In this document: one piece after another, positions 12,301-24,900 of the stretch | Layout of the letters: every line of letters begins with the position of its first letter | Position numbering within the stretch: position 1 is the first letter of the stretch | From: Patiria miniata | Lineage: Eukaryota > Echinodermata > Asteroidea > Valvatida > Asterinidae | DNA length: 64,000 bases | Direction: 5' to 3' | Assembly: GCF_015706575.1 (NCBI RefSeq) | Contig: NW_024037059.1 | Span: 41,081,058-41,145,057 of the forward strand | Translations under genes and position numbers: made by a program | The notes under the pieces: generated by a model | What the model was told of the DNA's origin: nothing | The model's database searches: none | The model's input: the letters and a program-made list of their open reading frames with translations, nothing else

Positions 12301-15300
12301 TTAACCCCTTACAATCTGTAATTTTCCAGAAACATCTGATTTTGCACAATTTTAGCTAAAAATGCAAGGTTTAACCCCTTACAATTTTAGATTTTTCATA
12401 AAAATCTGATTTTGCCCAATTTCGTTTTATGTTTCCTGCAAGTTTGAAACAATTTCATTTCGGGGCCAAAACAAATGCAAGGGGTTAGCCTTAATTAAGG
12501 TTATAATTAAGGTATGGTCGCACGGAAAACTTTCAATAGAATATTCCATAATAAAATGTGTGAAAAGAAGAAAGACAAAATGTCAGAACTTGGAAGAGTA
12601 AGCTCAATCATGGTCAATGATTATTTAAATCATTACAATAAATATACGTTTAAACAAATACAAACTGCTAGCTAGCAAAAGTGATAAAAATGCTGATTGC
12701 TGATGTACACCACCAAGAAATAACTAAAGTTGGGAAATACACCAAACTATTTTTTTTAATGGCAAAGCACTTTCAGTATGATTTTATTTTGCTTTTTTTG
12801 TGCACCCATAATCTCTCAGTAAATGATTTTGTTTGTTCAGAGAGTTTCAGACACAGATGGTAAAATTTTGTTAAATGTCCATGTTAAACCGTGAATACTC
12901 TGCATGAAAATAGCTCTAAATGCCACGTTAAACAGAAACATCCACAAACAAATCTAGATTTATATTTTTCAGAGAAGTATCATCTAAACAAAACAGAAAC
13001 AAACAAGTACACAAAAGCAATGTAAAGTTACTTAAAAAGACACATATATAATGTTCCAACATGATAGTAGCATTTAAGAAGCCTCCAAATTATTATGTGA
13101 GATAAACACCATGGGCGTCGCCAGGATTTTTTTCCAGGGGGGGGGGGGCAAGCAAATTTTTCCCCAAAATTCCTTAATTTTTTCATTATATTCTCAATTT
13201 ATCATTTTTCTGAGCGTGAGCAGGGGAACATTTGCCTTACCCCCCCCCCATCAAATAAATAGCAATATGGCTTCGCACCTCTTTTTCCTTCCCCCCTTTT
13301 TCCCCCGTTTTCGAAGGGGGGGCAAGCGCCCCCCCCCCTTGTCCCCCTCCCTCGCGACGCCCATGATACAACATTTAACCATGTAACTTAAATATCGCAC
13401 TTGTTACTCTTTAAAATACACCGACTCAAAAAATATTCCCACAAATCTAGCCTAATCGCCGACAGCTGACAGAAATTTGACCACTGAAAGCCTGCAGTCG
13501 TACACTGAGTCACCCGCACGCTCGACGCGCATGTGCCATATCACGCCTCTAACTAGAAATTTGGGAAAGTCAATATCCTGGAGTACACTTTTGGTTAATA
13601 TAGTGTGCCTGATTGTAGGATTTTATCAGCGTTTCCCATTGAAAATATGGCATGAGGCCCCCCCCCCCCACCCCTTGATTTTCGGAGGTCTAAGTGTCTG
13701 AAGAAAATAACAGGTCTACATTTCAGCACGCCTACCTAAAAAAAAAAATCTGGATCCACCCTGCTAACCCCCCCCCCCCCCCCCCCCCAAATATTGGCTC
13801 TAGAACTGTGCCTGCCCCTACTCTATGGTCTAACTGCCAGCGGCTGAGAAACCACCTACAAGAGGTTGTATATGTACATGTTCTTTCAAAGCTTCCTTGC
13901 GAAAATAAAAAGTAGAGAGGCCCACACAATGCAGTCAACATAGAGAAAACACTGGTATTTTTTTCAGCAACTCCCACGCATAAATCAATAAAAAAATCTC
14001 TTTTTTTTTAGATTTGACTTTTCCAGATTTAGCAACATTCAAGGTTAAATACAGCATTTTGAAGCCCTAAACACTGCAACAAGTATCTATTTGGGTTTTG
14101 TTGATCTCAAATATAGCTCAAAAATAGTCCAAATATAGTTGATAGATATAATCACTTCTATACCTCGTTAGCACTTAATGATCTTACAGAGTCAGTACTC
14201 TGTAAGATCATTAAGCGCTAACGAGTCTAACTCAGTAAGGGTTTAACGTTGCCTAACTTTCATGGACAGACCAAATGTAGCTGACTCATTCAGTTACTAA
14301 TAAAAGACCCGAACACTAAAAATGTGTAGGGGGTTGTTGTTGTTTTGAAGTGAAAACACACTGTACGATAGCACATTATGTGACCTGTTCTGTCAAAATC
14401 AGACTTTTCTGGGCATAAGGTCGAAAATGATATTTTTACATATTGTTAACATATGTTCTTTTTCCTTTTAATAAGTGGTTTAATTTTTGAAACCAGTCAT
14501 TCCTGGGCAGAGTTATGAAATTTTGAAGTTTATTGTGTCGAAAAGTAGAAAACGGAGAAAATGGCCAAAAACGTCACAAAACAATTCATTTTATCACTGA
14601 AAGATAAAATACATTATTCTCCACGAACACACGGCTGGCTGAGTTTCAAACTCTCTGTTAATCAGCGGATGGTTGCTATGGTATGGAATTAGTAAACATT
14701 TTGATTGCCCAAATTGCAGCTGGCCATCCATTGCTGGCATCAAGCCAAAAGTCCTGTTCATAGGCAGAAGTTGATGTAACTTCCAAGGGAGATATAAATA
14801 TTGATACAAATGTGATAAGTCCACGCGCACGCACAGACGCACTACGTGCACGCCGTGGATGAAAGGCCAGTTCGGCGTAGCTTTTTGAGACCGCAACAAC
14901 AAAAATAAATTTCTCCTGGAATAAGCGTTTGTTTGCTTACATTCCATGGATTTTCGTTCACATTTGAACTTCGGTTAGTGAACTTATGATTTGCAAATGT
15001 TATGCAGCTGACTTCAGTGATCTTTGGGGGTTTTGGAGACGGCATTTACGTATATCCTACGAGTACGACCATACAGCTTTTACAAGATGCCTCGTCAGAA
15101 CGTCAGCCCAAGCGATCCGCTCGCTTGTCGACATTTCATGTGATTTGTCACAGCCGTCCAAGGTTTCCAGAACATGAATTCTCAGCGTTATAGGCCTAGG
15201 CCTACTCGTACTTTTTGGAAAGCTGAATCACCACTGGATTATGTCAGCCGTCCATGATTGAAGCTTGTGTAGTCCTATTTGAATCATGGCCCTTCATAAG

Positions 15301-18300
15301 TTTACGGACACCGAAGTCCAGGTGCTAAATCAACGGTCATGACGGTGCGTTCCAGCCGAGTCCGGGCGGTGCATCCCCGCCCAGCTTTCAATCCGCCCCG
15401 GTGCTGGTGGCTGGTGTTCTCGGCATGCTTGACCGCGGCAACGTGTCGGCCTGCAGTACAGTGTGAACGCTGGATCTTTGTTCGTCACGACCCTCTCTCG
15501 AGATTTCCCGCTTCGTGCAATGGCTTGGACATCATGCTCAAACATGCCAGGCATGATGGAATTCAAGGTGAGAATTTTCCAATCACACAGCATTTGTTTT
15601 GGGCCCGTTTGTTTGTTGTACTGTGCAATATCGTGTGAAGTTTTTGTTCACCGTTTCTATGATTTTAGTTTTAACGCTAGGCCTCAATTATACGCAGCCA
15701 GCGGTAGGGCCCTATTGAAAGTGCGGAGATCGATCGACATTTGATTTAATCCTACAATTTACTTTCATACCTTCATGGTTTGACCTAATTTGGATAGTTG
15801 AATTAATGATTTTGATATTTAAACTGAAAAAAATGTCCAATATGTCTGATGAGTTTTACGGCACATTGAATGTAATATCACCATGATCACTCAGACGGGG
15901 CATCGGTGTTGACGTCGGCATAGGCCTAGGCCGATTTGATACAAATTCGATCATTCGGGGACCGTTAAGCGCGATAATAAAATGCCTATCCACTGCAAGC
16001 TGAAGGCGAATCATGGCGATTAGGCATCACTTGATCACCGAGGCCTTAACTTTGGTAGCCTACTGAGTCAACTTTATACCTGGGTAGCTTAATTGTTTGC
16101 CATAATTAATAAGCCTAGGCCTACATCCTGGTTTCCTTAAAGCTATGACTATGAGCGTGAGCTATTCCAAGTGTGCAGTTGACTTGTTCATTCACTTTTG
16201 CAATTACTTCCCTCAACGGAGATACCTGGTCCCTACTTCATTTTCTTAAAAAAAAAAAAAATAATTATTGAATTTTATCAATAGTTTTGTTTTTGCAGCC
16301 AGCCATTTATGTTTAATAATATAATTAATAGGCCTTTGTTGGCCCTATATTACGACATGTTGAGGCATGCATTGGGGGCTTGTTTTGTTTTCCTAACATA
16401 TAGGACTAAAACTCATGAAAGAATTAGCAGGGGCTAGGCTCTTGCGCCTATTCAGTTATTTCATTTGTTTCATTTGTATTTGTCTCAAATCGTGGCCAGA
16501 GTGCAAATGTAACCGTAAAACATAATAAGAAGTAAATGAATAGCCTAATATAGTAATAAATAAATAAACTAACAAACACACAAATATATATAAAAAAAAA
16601 AAAAAAAAATCCAATAAGATACTAGAGCTATAACAGCCCTGGGCAATTAATTAATTTTTCAGACCATTTCTAGTCTGACAAATGTTATTGTTCTGCAGCT
16701 AATTTGAGCCGATCTTTCGGCATTGGTTCCTAATACAATAAATAGGGGCCCGGGGCCTATAATAACACCGCGGTGCAACCTGAGCAGTTTTTAGCCAGTG
16801 CATGTAATGCTAATTACATAGTTATAAACATAATCATGATGATATTAATTGTAGGGCCTACACAATTAAATGTAAAGAAAGCACTTTAATGCAAATTTAA
16901 AAAAAAAAAACAAGAAGAAGAAGAGGAGTGACAGTGTCCCCACTGGCATGATTAATCTTGACAGTTCCTAAGATAAGATAGTACTTCCACATAAATTTGC
17001 GATTTTGGCCAAACATGACATGATCGCTGTTTGTCAGAGCAGCTGCTTTCGGAGCAGGTTGGCAGATCTGAGATCACTGGATGGGCACTTTCTTAACCTA
17101 TTTTGAAAAGGCATGTTAATTGTTAACCCAAGGAACCTGACCAAAGAGTCCAAAAACGCAGTAGGCTCCGCTTGACAATGTGTAATTAACCCAACCTTGT
17201 ATGATTGCAGCAAAATGCTAGATTCTTTTTCACACAATTAAGGGGGACCTATTCATTCGAGGTATAGTTTCTCTCCTGTTTAGCTTGACATCCTTTTCTG
17301 TCACCTGGGCCAACTTGTGAAGCCATAGGAATTTATACTGACATTCAAAATTATAATGAAATACTATACTACAAACTTTAATAATTAAATAGTAAAAATT
17401 TCTACTAATGCTATAACAGCGAGACTTTACCATAGACTTGTGCACAAACCTAAACTATCACCTAATCCAAGTTTACCTTTTATCTTTTCTTCACGAAATT
17501 TGGTGATTTTCTCGAGCTAGATAATTTGCAACACAAACATTCCTTGTCCTAAGGGTCGTTCTAACAATAGGGTGACTCCAATTTGTCACCCCCACATGGC
17601 ATGTTGCCAAAATCCAGATGTGACTTGCCAAATAAATTTAAAAAAAAAAAAAAAAAAAAAGAACCTGTCGCCCATTTGTGGGATGCTGTAGATTATATAA
17701 TAATAATGATAATAATGATAACTAACACCCTGACAAAACAAATAAACACCCCAACAAACAAACAACCTAACGAACACATAAACAAAAAATAAATGAATAC
17801 ATTTAAAAGATAGATATGTTTGCAAAGGATAGCTGCTGCTTTGAGTATTTTCTGTTGCAGGATGCCAGGGGATAGCACACGCTACAAATTGGTTTGGGAC
17901 CGGGACTCAAACCATCGAATGCTCTTCAGATTTGCAACATTGAGGTCTTCCAAGGTTGGACATCTTGTCAAGTTCGGTTGGTACTGATCGTCCAGCAATT
18001 TGGCCAGTTTGGCGTCCAGATTATAAACTGTTGCCTAAAGGCGAATATCAGGAAAACTGTCAACAGGAAAAAACTGTCAACAGAAAAAGCGGCACACTTT
18101 TTTGACCATGACCTATTAAATTCTATGGACTATTTCAATTAAGTTGACGCGATTTAAAAGCATGATGGCATTGAGGAGGATAATACAACATAAAGTGTAC
18201 GCTAAGTTATATGATCCGTAGACACATACATTTAACCACACGTTGCGCGTTTACGTGCTTGACGCAGATCTTTAGCAGCCCAATTGTACTATTCATATGT

Positions 18301-21300
18301 AGGCCTACCTGTAAGTGTAATAATATTTCCCATTGTCATGTTAACGTTGATGCACCGTACTTAAGCCTCCTGCTGGTTATGATTTTTCAAAAAAAAGAAA
18401 ATTGGGCTTCAAAAACAAGAAACAGATAAAGCTGGTTAGAAACATTTCTTGACATGAAATGAATATTGCTAAGTAAATTACAACTTGGAATTTTCTAAAT
18501 TGCATTCATGCTTTTGATGTCATTGTATTGGGTTGTAGGTTGTACATAGTCCTGGCTATTTTGTACTGTATTTTATATTGAACACGGAATACTTATCTTC
18601 AGGTAACAGTTTGAATGACTAGCTATAGCTATACATTGACTGTTTACATTTAATAACGGCTACTTCAACAAGTTCATTGTTTTAAGGGGATTTAAGTAAT
18701 AATTGTACTTTTGGAAGTTAACATAAACAATTAAAAAGTAAAAAAAAAAAAAAAAAATCTTTATGCCTCCAGATAATTTTGCTCCAAAAACTACAAAGAA
18801 AACTTGGTCGCCTATTTGGGGGCCGGAAGGGAATTTTTTCGATCTTTTCCACCAGGATGGGTTTCGTACTGGCTTTTTCACCTTTTTCAGGAGCAATAAT
18901 AGCTAATTTGTTTAGTTCACGTTAGTGATACTCACAATAGGAGGTTGATATGTTGGGGATATTTCCCCTTACTGATTTATATTAGATCTACCCACGGGAG
19001 AATAGTACATTTCGTCCTCTTTTTGTCCACGAATGGTTTTGCCACTTTGTAGGCCAGCTTAGAAGGTAGCCACTAACATTTCCCCCTTTGTATCAATTGA
19101 ATCTATATCGATCAGGATTGGTTTGAGAAATATATAAAAGCATTTAATCAACATTTGTAATTAGTTTTACCTCTTTTGACAACGTTATCCAATGATCAAG
19201 TTGTGGCGTATGATTATAATACCTGACTTTGTAATGTGTATTATTATAATGCATGTTTAATTTTCAAAAATTTCAAAGAGGCAGCTTGTGTGGTTTAGGA
19301 AGAGTGCCTAAGATTTGTGGCAAGCATGCCGATGAGGTTACAGCATTTAATGATGTTTGCAACATTAACTCTTTAAAAAAAAATAAATAAAAATGGTAGC
19401 AGTTCGCACTCTATCCTCAGTTGGTAATAGTTATACACAACTCCAGTAGGGCCCTGGCGCTAGTATTTGTTTCGTTCAGTCTTTCTCTTTTGGGGTTCTA
19501 CTCTTCGGGGTAAGGGTGTGAGGGTACTGCCTGTCGTCCCATGGGGCGCGCGTCGCGCGTTTGGCGAAGTTGGCTGGGAGCGACGGGCAGTGCCTCAATT
19601 CAAACTAAATAAACAAGTTGGGTGAATAGTTCTTAAGTAAAACCTTTGAATTTGGACGTTAAACATTTAACAAGTTGTGTTTAATCTTTGTAAAAAAGTA
19701 CGCCAAGCACCCATTTGTACTGATGGGGCATGCCAACCGTATCTACGAGCGGTGGACCAAATCGGTGTGCTTTAACTACAAATAACTTCTTGAGTAATAT
19801 AGGCATATAAATACTAAAGTCACGTGACAAATACTTAAGTCATGTGACAAAACACTTTGGCTAGCATCCACTTGTTCTGGTGGGGCTAGTGAATGGTTGG
19901 CAAGCGTGCCAAGTTTTCGGGCCCAGTGATGCCAAGCATGGCAAGTATTTGGGGCAAGCGTGCCCCGTTTTTAGCTTGTTTAAAATGTTTCTAAGGCAAA
20001 TATCTTTTAGCAAATAGGTAATTATTGGTATGTTATAGCTTGTTAACGTATTTACGGACATTTAATACAGTTAAACATTGACCGAGGAGAAATAAATTAG
20101 CGGCTCAAAAAATCTATGCCAAAAAAGTCAAATCAACTCTCACTGTGTGGTTTTGTGTGTTGTCTGAGAATAATTATTTCTTTAACTGATTTACCTTATC
20201 AAAATCATCAAAAATAGTATGTAGAATTCAAATTAGGATTTCATACTTTTATAATATATTTTAGACATGTTCAGGATTACAAATATGCAAAAATGTGAAA
20301 ATCGATAAAAATCACCCCCACAGCGTTTTTTGGCCCTATCTCAATTTCAACCTCTGCCCAGAAGCGTCTGCTTTTGACAGAACAGGTCACATATCTCCGA
20401 TAATGTGGATTGGAAGTGACCACAGTAGTGTGATGGATTTTATCTCTTGAGCTCTACACTGTAAACATGGTTTAATATAATTTTCCTCAAGTTAGAGAAA
20501 CGTTAGTAGAATGGGTCTGCTGATTTTTTAACAGCAACAGTTAATTTCATTTGTTGATTGCATCATTTTTATTTAGCCTAGACCATGCCTTAGTCTTTTG
20601 AATTACTTGCCTTGAGTTCCTATTTTTTGTTTTTGTTTGGGATTGGGATAAGGCTTGGGGGACTAACTTTCCTTAGATAGGAGTAATTTTTTTACTATAT
20701 TTTTCCATGTAATATCTAACCTGGAAAACCTCCAATAGTTAAATTTCTTTTGTTGATTGATTGATTGATTTTTATTATCATTTTTGTTAACGAGGGGGTG
20801 GGGACTGACGTTCCTATGATAGTTTACAACATTTTTCCAACAATATTTTTCCAACACTACAGGGTGAGTAAAAAAAAAAAATTCACACACAAAAGAACAC
20901 TCAACCTTTTTGTGATCCATGGACAGAACCTTAAAACGGTGGTTGTGTTTAAAACTTGAAAAGTACATGAGTGATTTGAATGATTCTTGTACTAAAGGCT
21001 TATGAATTGGACTTTCATATCCTAGATTTTGAAACTGCTAAATGCAGAACTTCACTAAAACAATGGTCCCGACATTTGGGTTTCGTTTTTGTTTTACTCA
21101 CCCTGTATTTTTCCAAAACTATTTTTCCAACAATTTTACCTGGAAAACCTCCAACTGATATTGTACCATTCGTCTCCGCCGTCGCCCCGTCGTCACCGTT
21201 ATACTCAAAGTTGTCATCGTCGACAAACAGTCTTAGCTCACTGCCCTGCTGCAGGACATGCACCATGTGAAACTGATTATCACACAGTGCAATGTCCTGA

Positions 21301-21934
21301 GTGGCTCCGTTGAATGTGATGCGACGCGGACCGTTCAGGTTGTTATCAACACGTAGGACAAGCTGGTCAAAGAAAACGGTTGGATGAAACATAGAGAAAG
21401 GACAAAAATGTCTTTATCATTGTTCACAGCACTCCAAGTTTATAAATATTCCTGTCTTGCAAGTTTTAAAACTTGTGGTGAGCAATGATTTCTGATGGGA
21501 ACAGTATGTTTGTGTTCCCAGGCAAGACACTTTATCACAATTGCCTCTTTCCACCGAGGAGTATTAATGGACGCCTTAAAGGTTAGAGACCCGTTGCACT
21601 GATCTTAAGATGCTTTAAAATAAATAGTCCTTTTTCGTAATGAACACTGGTAGTAATTGTGTAGTGGACTTTGTGGCTGAACTTGTGAATTGACTTGTGA
21701 AGGACTCCACTACTATGAAATTATGTCAAAGAGTAAAACCCACTATTAAAACTAATCATATTACCGCTAATCAGTATCTATCTCAAATCTCAGGTTTATT
21801 TACTTCTCTGTTGATGATTTCTAAGGCAAGACCCCCGTCTTTATTATCTTGGATGGATAGAAGCACGGCAAACTGTTGCGCTGTGCGGAACTTGAAGCTT
21901 AACACAAAGTCCACGTCCATTGCTACTGGCTCAT
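6302..21934 (-). CDS. laminin alpha: LG5 domain and stop, exons 35-37
   Basis: Exons 21804-21934, 21140-21362 and 6302-6447. LG5 begins in the end of exon 22591-22744 ([11 protein letters not shown]). It continues with [43 protein letters not shown] and a final Cys followed by Pro-Leu-Thr and TAG. The terminal exon is reached across a 14.7 kb intron. Phase 1 at both sides (CCAG|GT and CAG|AGCC) supports the join. Confidence 0.88.
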
Positions 21935-24900
21935 CTGAAAATAAATGGGATACAAATTTCTGCTGAATCAGAAAAGATCAAGTTATGATTAAGGGACCAG
22001 GGACCAGTGGCATTTTTTTTCAATTTATTTTTTGGCCTTGTTAGACATTTTAGGCTCTAGACTTTCAAAATGTATTCTTATTGCTTTAATGCGTAATTTT
22101 TCAGGCACATACATATATGTAATGATCACTGTTATGAAGGTTGTGTGAAACACATTTTATAAATATTATTATGAAACATTAGATTTCCAGGTGTTGGAGG
22201 GGTCAAACTGACTCGGCAAAAAAAAATCTCCAGGCGACAAAAAAAAGAAAATAATGCAAGTATCCGCTCCGTTCACAAGTACCCCCTCATTGGCAAAGAA
22301 AGCACAGTTGGGGGACCGACCAATGCCATCTTGCCTGACAGCAATTTTGCCGCGACGCGCGGCCGTACCACTGCGTGTACGTAGTACAAATCCCCTGGTG
22401 TACGTGCGTCACACCCAAGGAACGATGCGCGTCAACTAGCTAAATGTCCTGCCAATGGGACGTCGTTGCTAGGTAAAAGGCCGCCCTCTTTTGTTCGCAC
22501 ACGGAGCCCATAGTCCGAGGTAAGAGAAAGTATTTCCTGATCTTTTCAATACACCACTGACTGTTGCCATAATTTGATGTATATACTCACTCAGTATGGC
22601 GTATCCCGTGCCTCTGAAGTATGCTCCCGGTTCAGTACTCATGAAGCAAGGAGTAACTCTGTTACTGATCTGAGGCTGCATTAGATCCATCTCGTCTTGG
22701 TTGACGCTAATCTTACGTATACAACCCTCAAAGCTCCGCATTGCCTGATAAAATGGAAAAAAACATGACGTATAAACGTGGCACTCTGATAACAGCTTAA
22801 CCAGTTCACGCCGGGACTTTTTTGACAAGAATGGAACAAATCCGAGAGCGTGCTGAGGTGAAATTCCAAAGTATCAGTACCCAAGTCTAATTAGAAACAC
22901 AGTTTTCCATGTTCTAACTCAAACAAGGCCGCGTATCTTTGGATCAAGGCGCAGGATTACTTTTCACTCGACCGCCAGCCAGGCAGGTTGAAGCCATCAC
23001 CCTCGGGCAGCACATTTCCGGCCTCGCTCGCTGCGAGCGGGTCGCTGACAGATATTTTCCCGCCTCGCTCCCTGCGTGTTTACCATCATCCAACCTCAAG
23101 CCAGGCGGGTTAAAGCCATCACCCTCGGGCAGCACATTTCGGCCTCGCTCGCTGCGAGCGGGTCGCTGACGGATATTTCCCGGCCTCGCTCCCATCGTGT
23201 TTATCCATCATCCATTCCGAATACTGCAAAATCTTTGCGTGTATACACGTCATCCGGCGCAAACTGGTTAACCCAATTTGTCCATGTACTGCCCCAAACT
23301 GCCCCGCCTTTTACCTCCTGTCCCACCCCAGCACTCTCTCGGATTTGTCAGTGAATAAATACAATGTATACTTAACAGACACATATTTAGATTAAGTTAT
23401 TTCCTTACTATTCCATCGATAGTTCTAGTGTCGGTAGAGGGAGCCCCGCCAACATAAAGAGGTGAGTCAAAGTCCACCATGTTGACCCTTCTGGAGAATT
23501 TCTCCTTCTGCGTCTCGTGGGCATCTAGGGTTAGGGAGATGGTCTTACGATTCTTCAAGACTTTGACCTAACAGAATAAAAACACAAGATGAAGGGACAA
23601 TCAAGAATCTGAAGAAACAATGCTCTTTACAAAATAATATAAAGTATTTAAGCAATGAAGCCTGTTACACTTGTTCACACTTCAAGAAAAAATGTGAAAG
23701 GGAGGTGAACATTTATGACGTTTCATCATTACAAATATTCCTGTAGCATTTCCAAATCTATTTGAATTTCACAGGATTCCAAAATGAATCGTTAAATATT
23801 AACAATGATTCTGAAAAAAATGTTTTTTTAAACTTTATTCCTAAACCGTTTCCACAGGTTTTCAACTAGATTCTAACATTGATTTAGAATTTTACTGGAT
23901 TCCAATAGGATTCCAGTTGGATTTCTGCACTGTTCCCATCAGAATTCCCACTGAATTCCAAATGGATTCCCATTGAATTCATACAGAGTGTTTTTTCCAA
24001 TACAATATGCCACTGTCCATCATCAATCACATGGTCGGACAGCTAGGACATTCAAATTTGATTTCTCTATTATTCCCATAGGATTCCAATTGGATTCCCA
24101 CTGGATTCCCACTGAATTCCCATTGAATTTCCATAGAAATTGTTTTCTTCTAATACCCGCAACATGCCACTATCCATCATCAATCACATGGTGTGACAGG
24201 ACATTCAAATTTGATTTCTCTATTATTCCCATAGGATTTCAATTGGATTCCCACTGAATTCCCATTAAATTACCATTGAATTTCCATAGGATTTCTTGTT
24301 TCAATACTCACAACATGCCACTGTCCATCATCAATCGCGTGGTGTGACAAGACATTCCTGTTACCATTCTTCAACCCACTACTGAAGGTGAAGAAGACGT
24401 ATCCCATCTTGAGATGCACAGAGCAGTAGATGTCAGGGTTGGAGTCGGAACCCAGGAAGAAGATCATCCCTTCCTGGGAGGAGGTCCGCAGCTCAACATT
24501 CACAGAAAACCTGCAAAGATCAAGCAAATTCAAGCTCTATATTCTGCAGTGATGATGTTTTCAGGTAGAAAAAAACTCTGTAAGTGTTAATGAAGAGACC
24601 ACCAAAAAAAAACAAGTCGAGTGCACAAAAAGCTCTGGCCTAGTTGCAAGAAGTCTTGCATGGAAGTCTTGCATGAAAGTCTTGCATGAAATTGATCAAA
24701 ATGATCCCTGTCAGAGCTTAAAAATTTGATATCAAAAAAGCAAATATGGAACACCATACTTTTTGTCAATTTCCGGGGACAAACAGACGGACAGACCAAC
24801 CACCAAGTGACATTAAGAAATTCCTGCCAGAGCTTAAAACTGAGTCACAAGGACAGGAAATTACTCTGGTTTTAATGGAATTTGAGAAGAGGAAACAATA

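Noticed and set aside
6584-12423. CRISPR-like array
   Set aside because: Units are contiguous 68 bp repeats without unique spacers, inside an animal gene intron.
13111-13386. Plus-strand reading frames starting MGVARIF with Gly/Pro-rich ends (also at 37239-37532)
   Set aside because: Both are translations of the same 256 bp MITE, including its poly-G and poly-C tracts. Not proteins.
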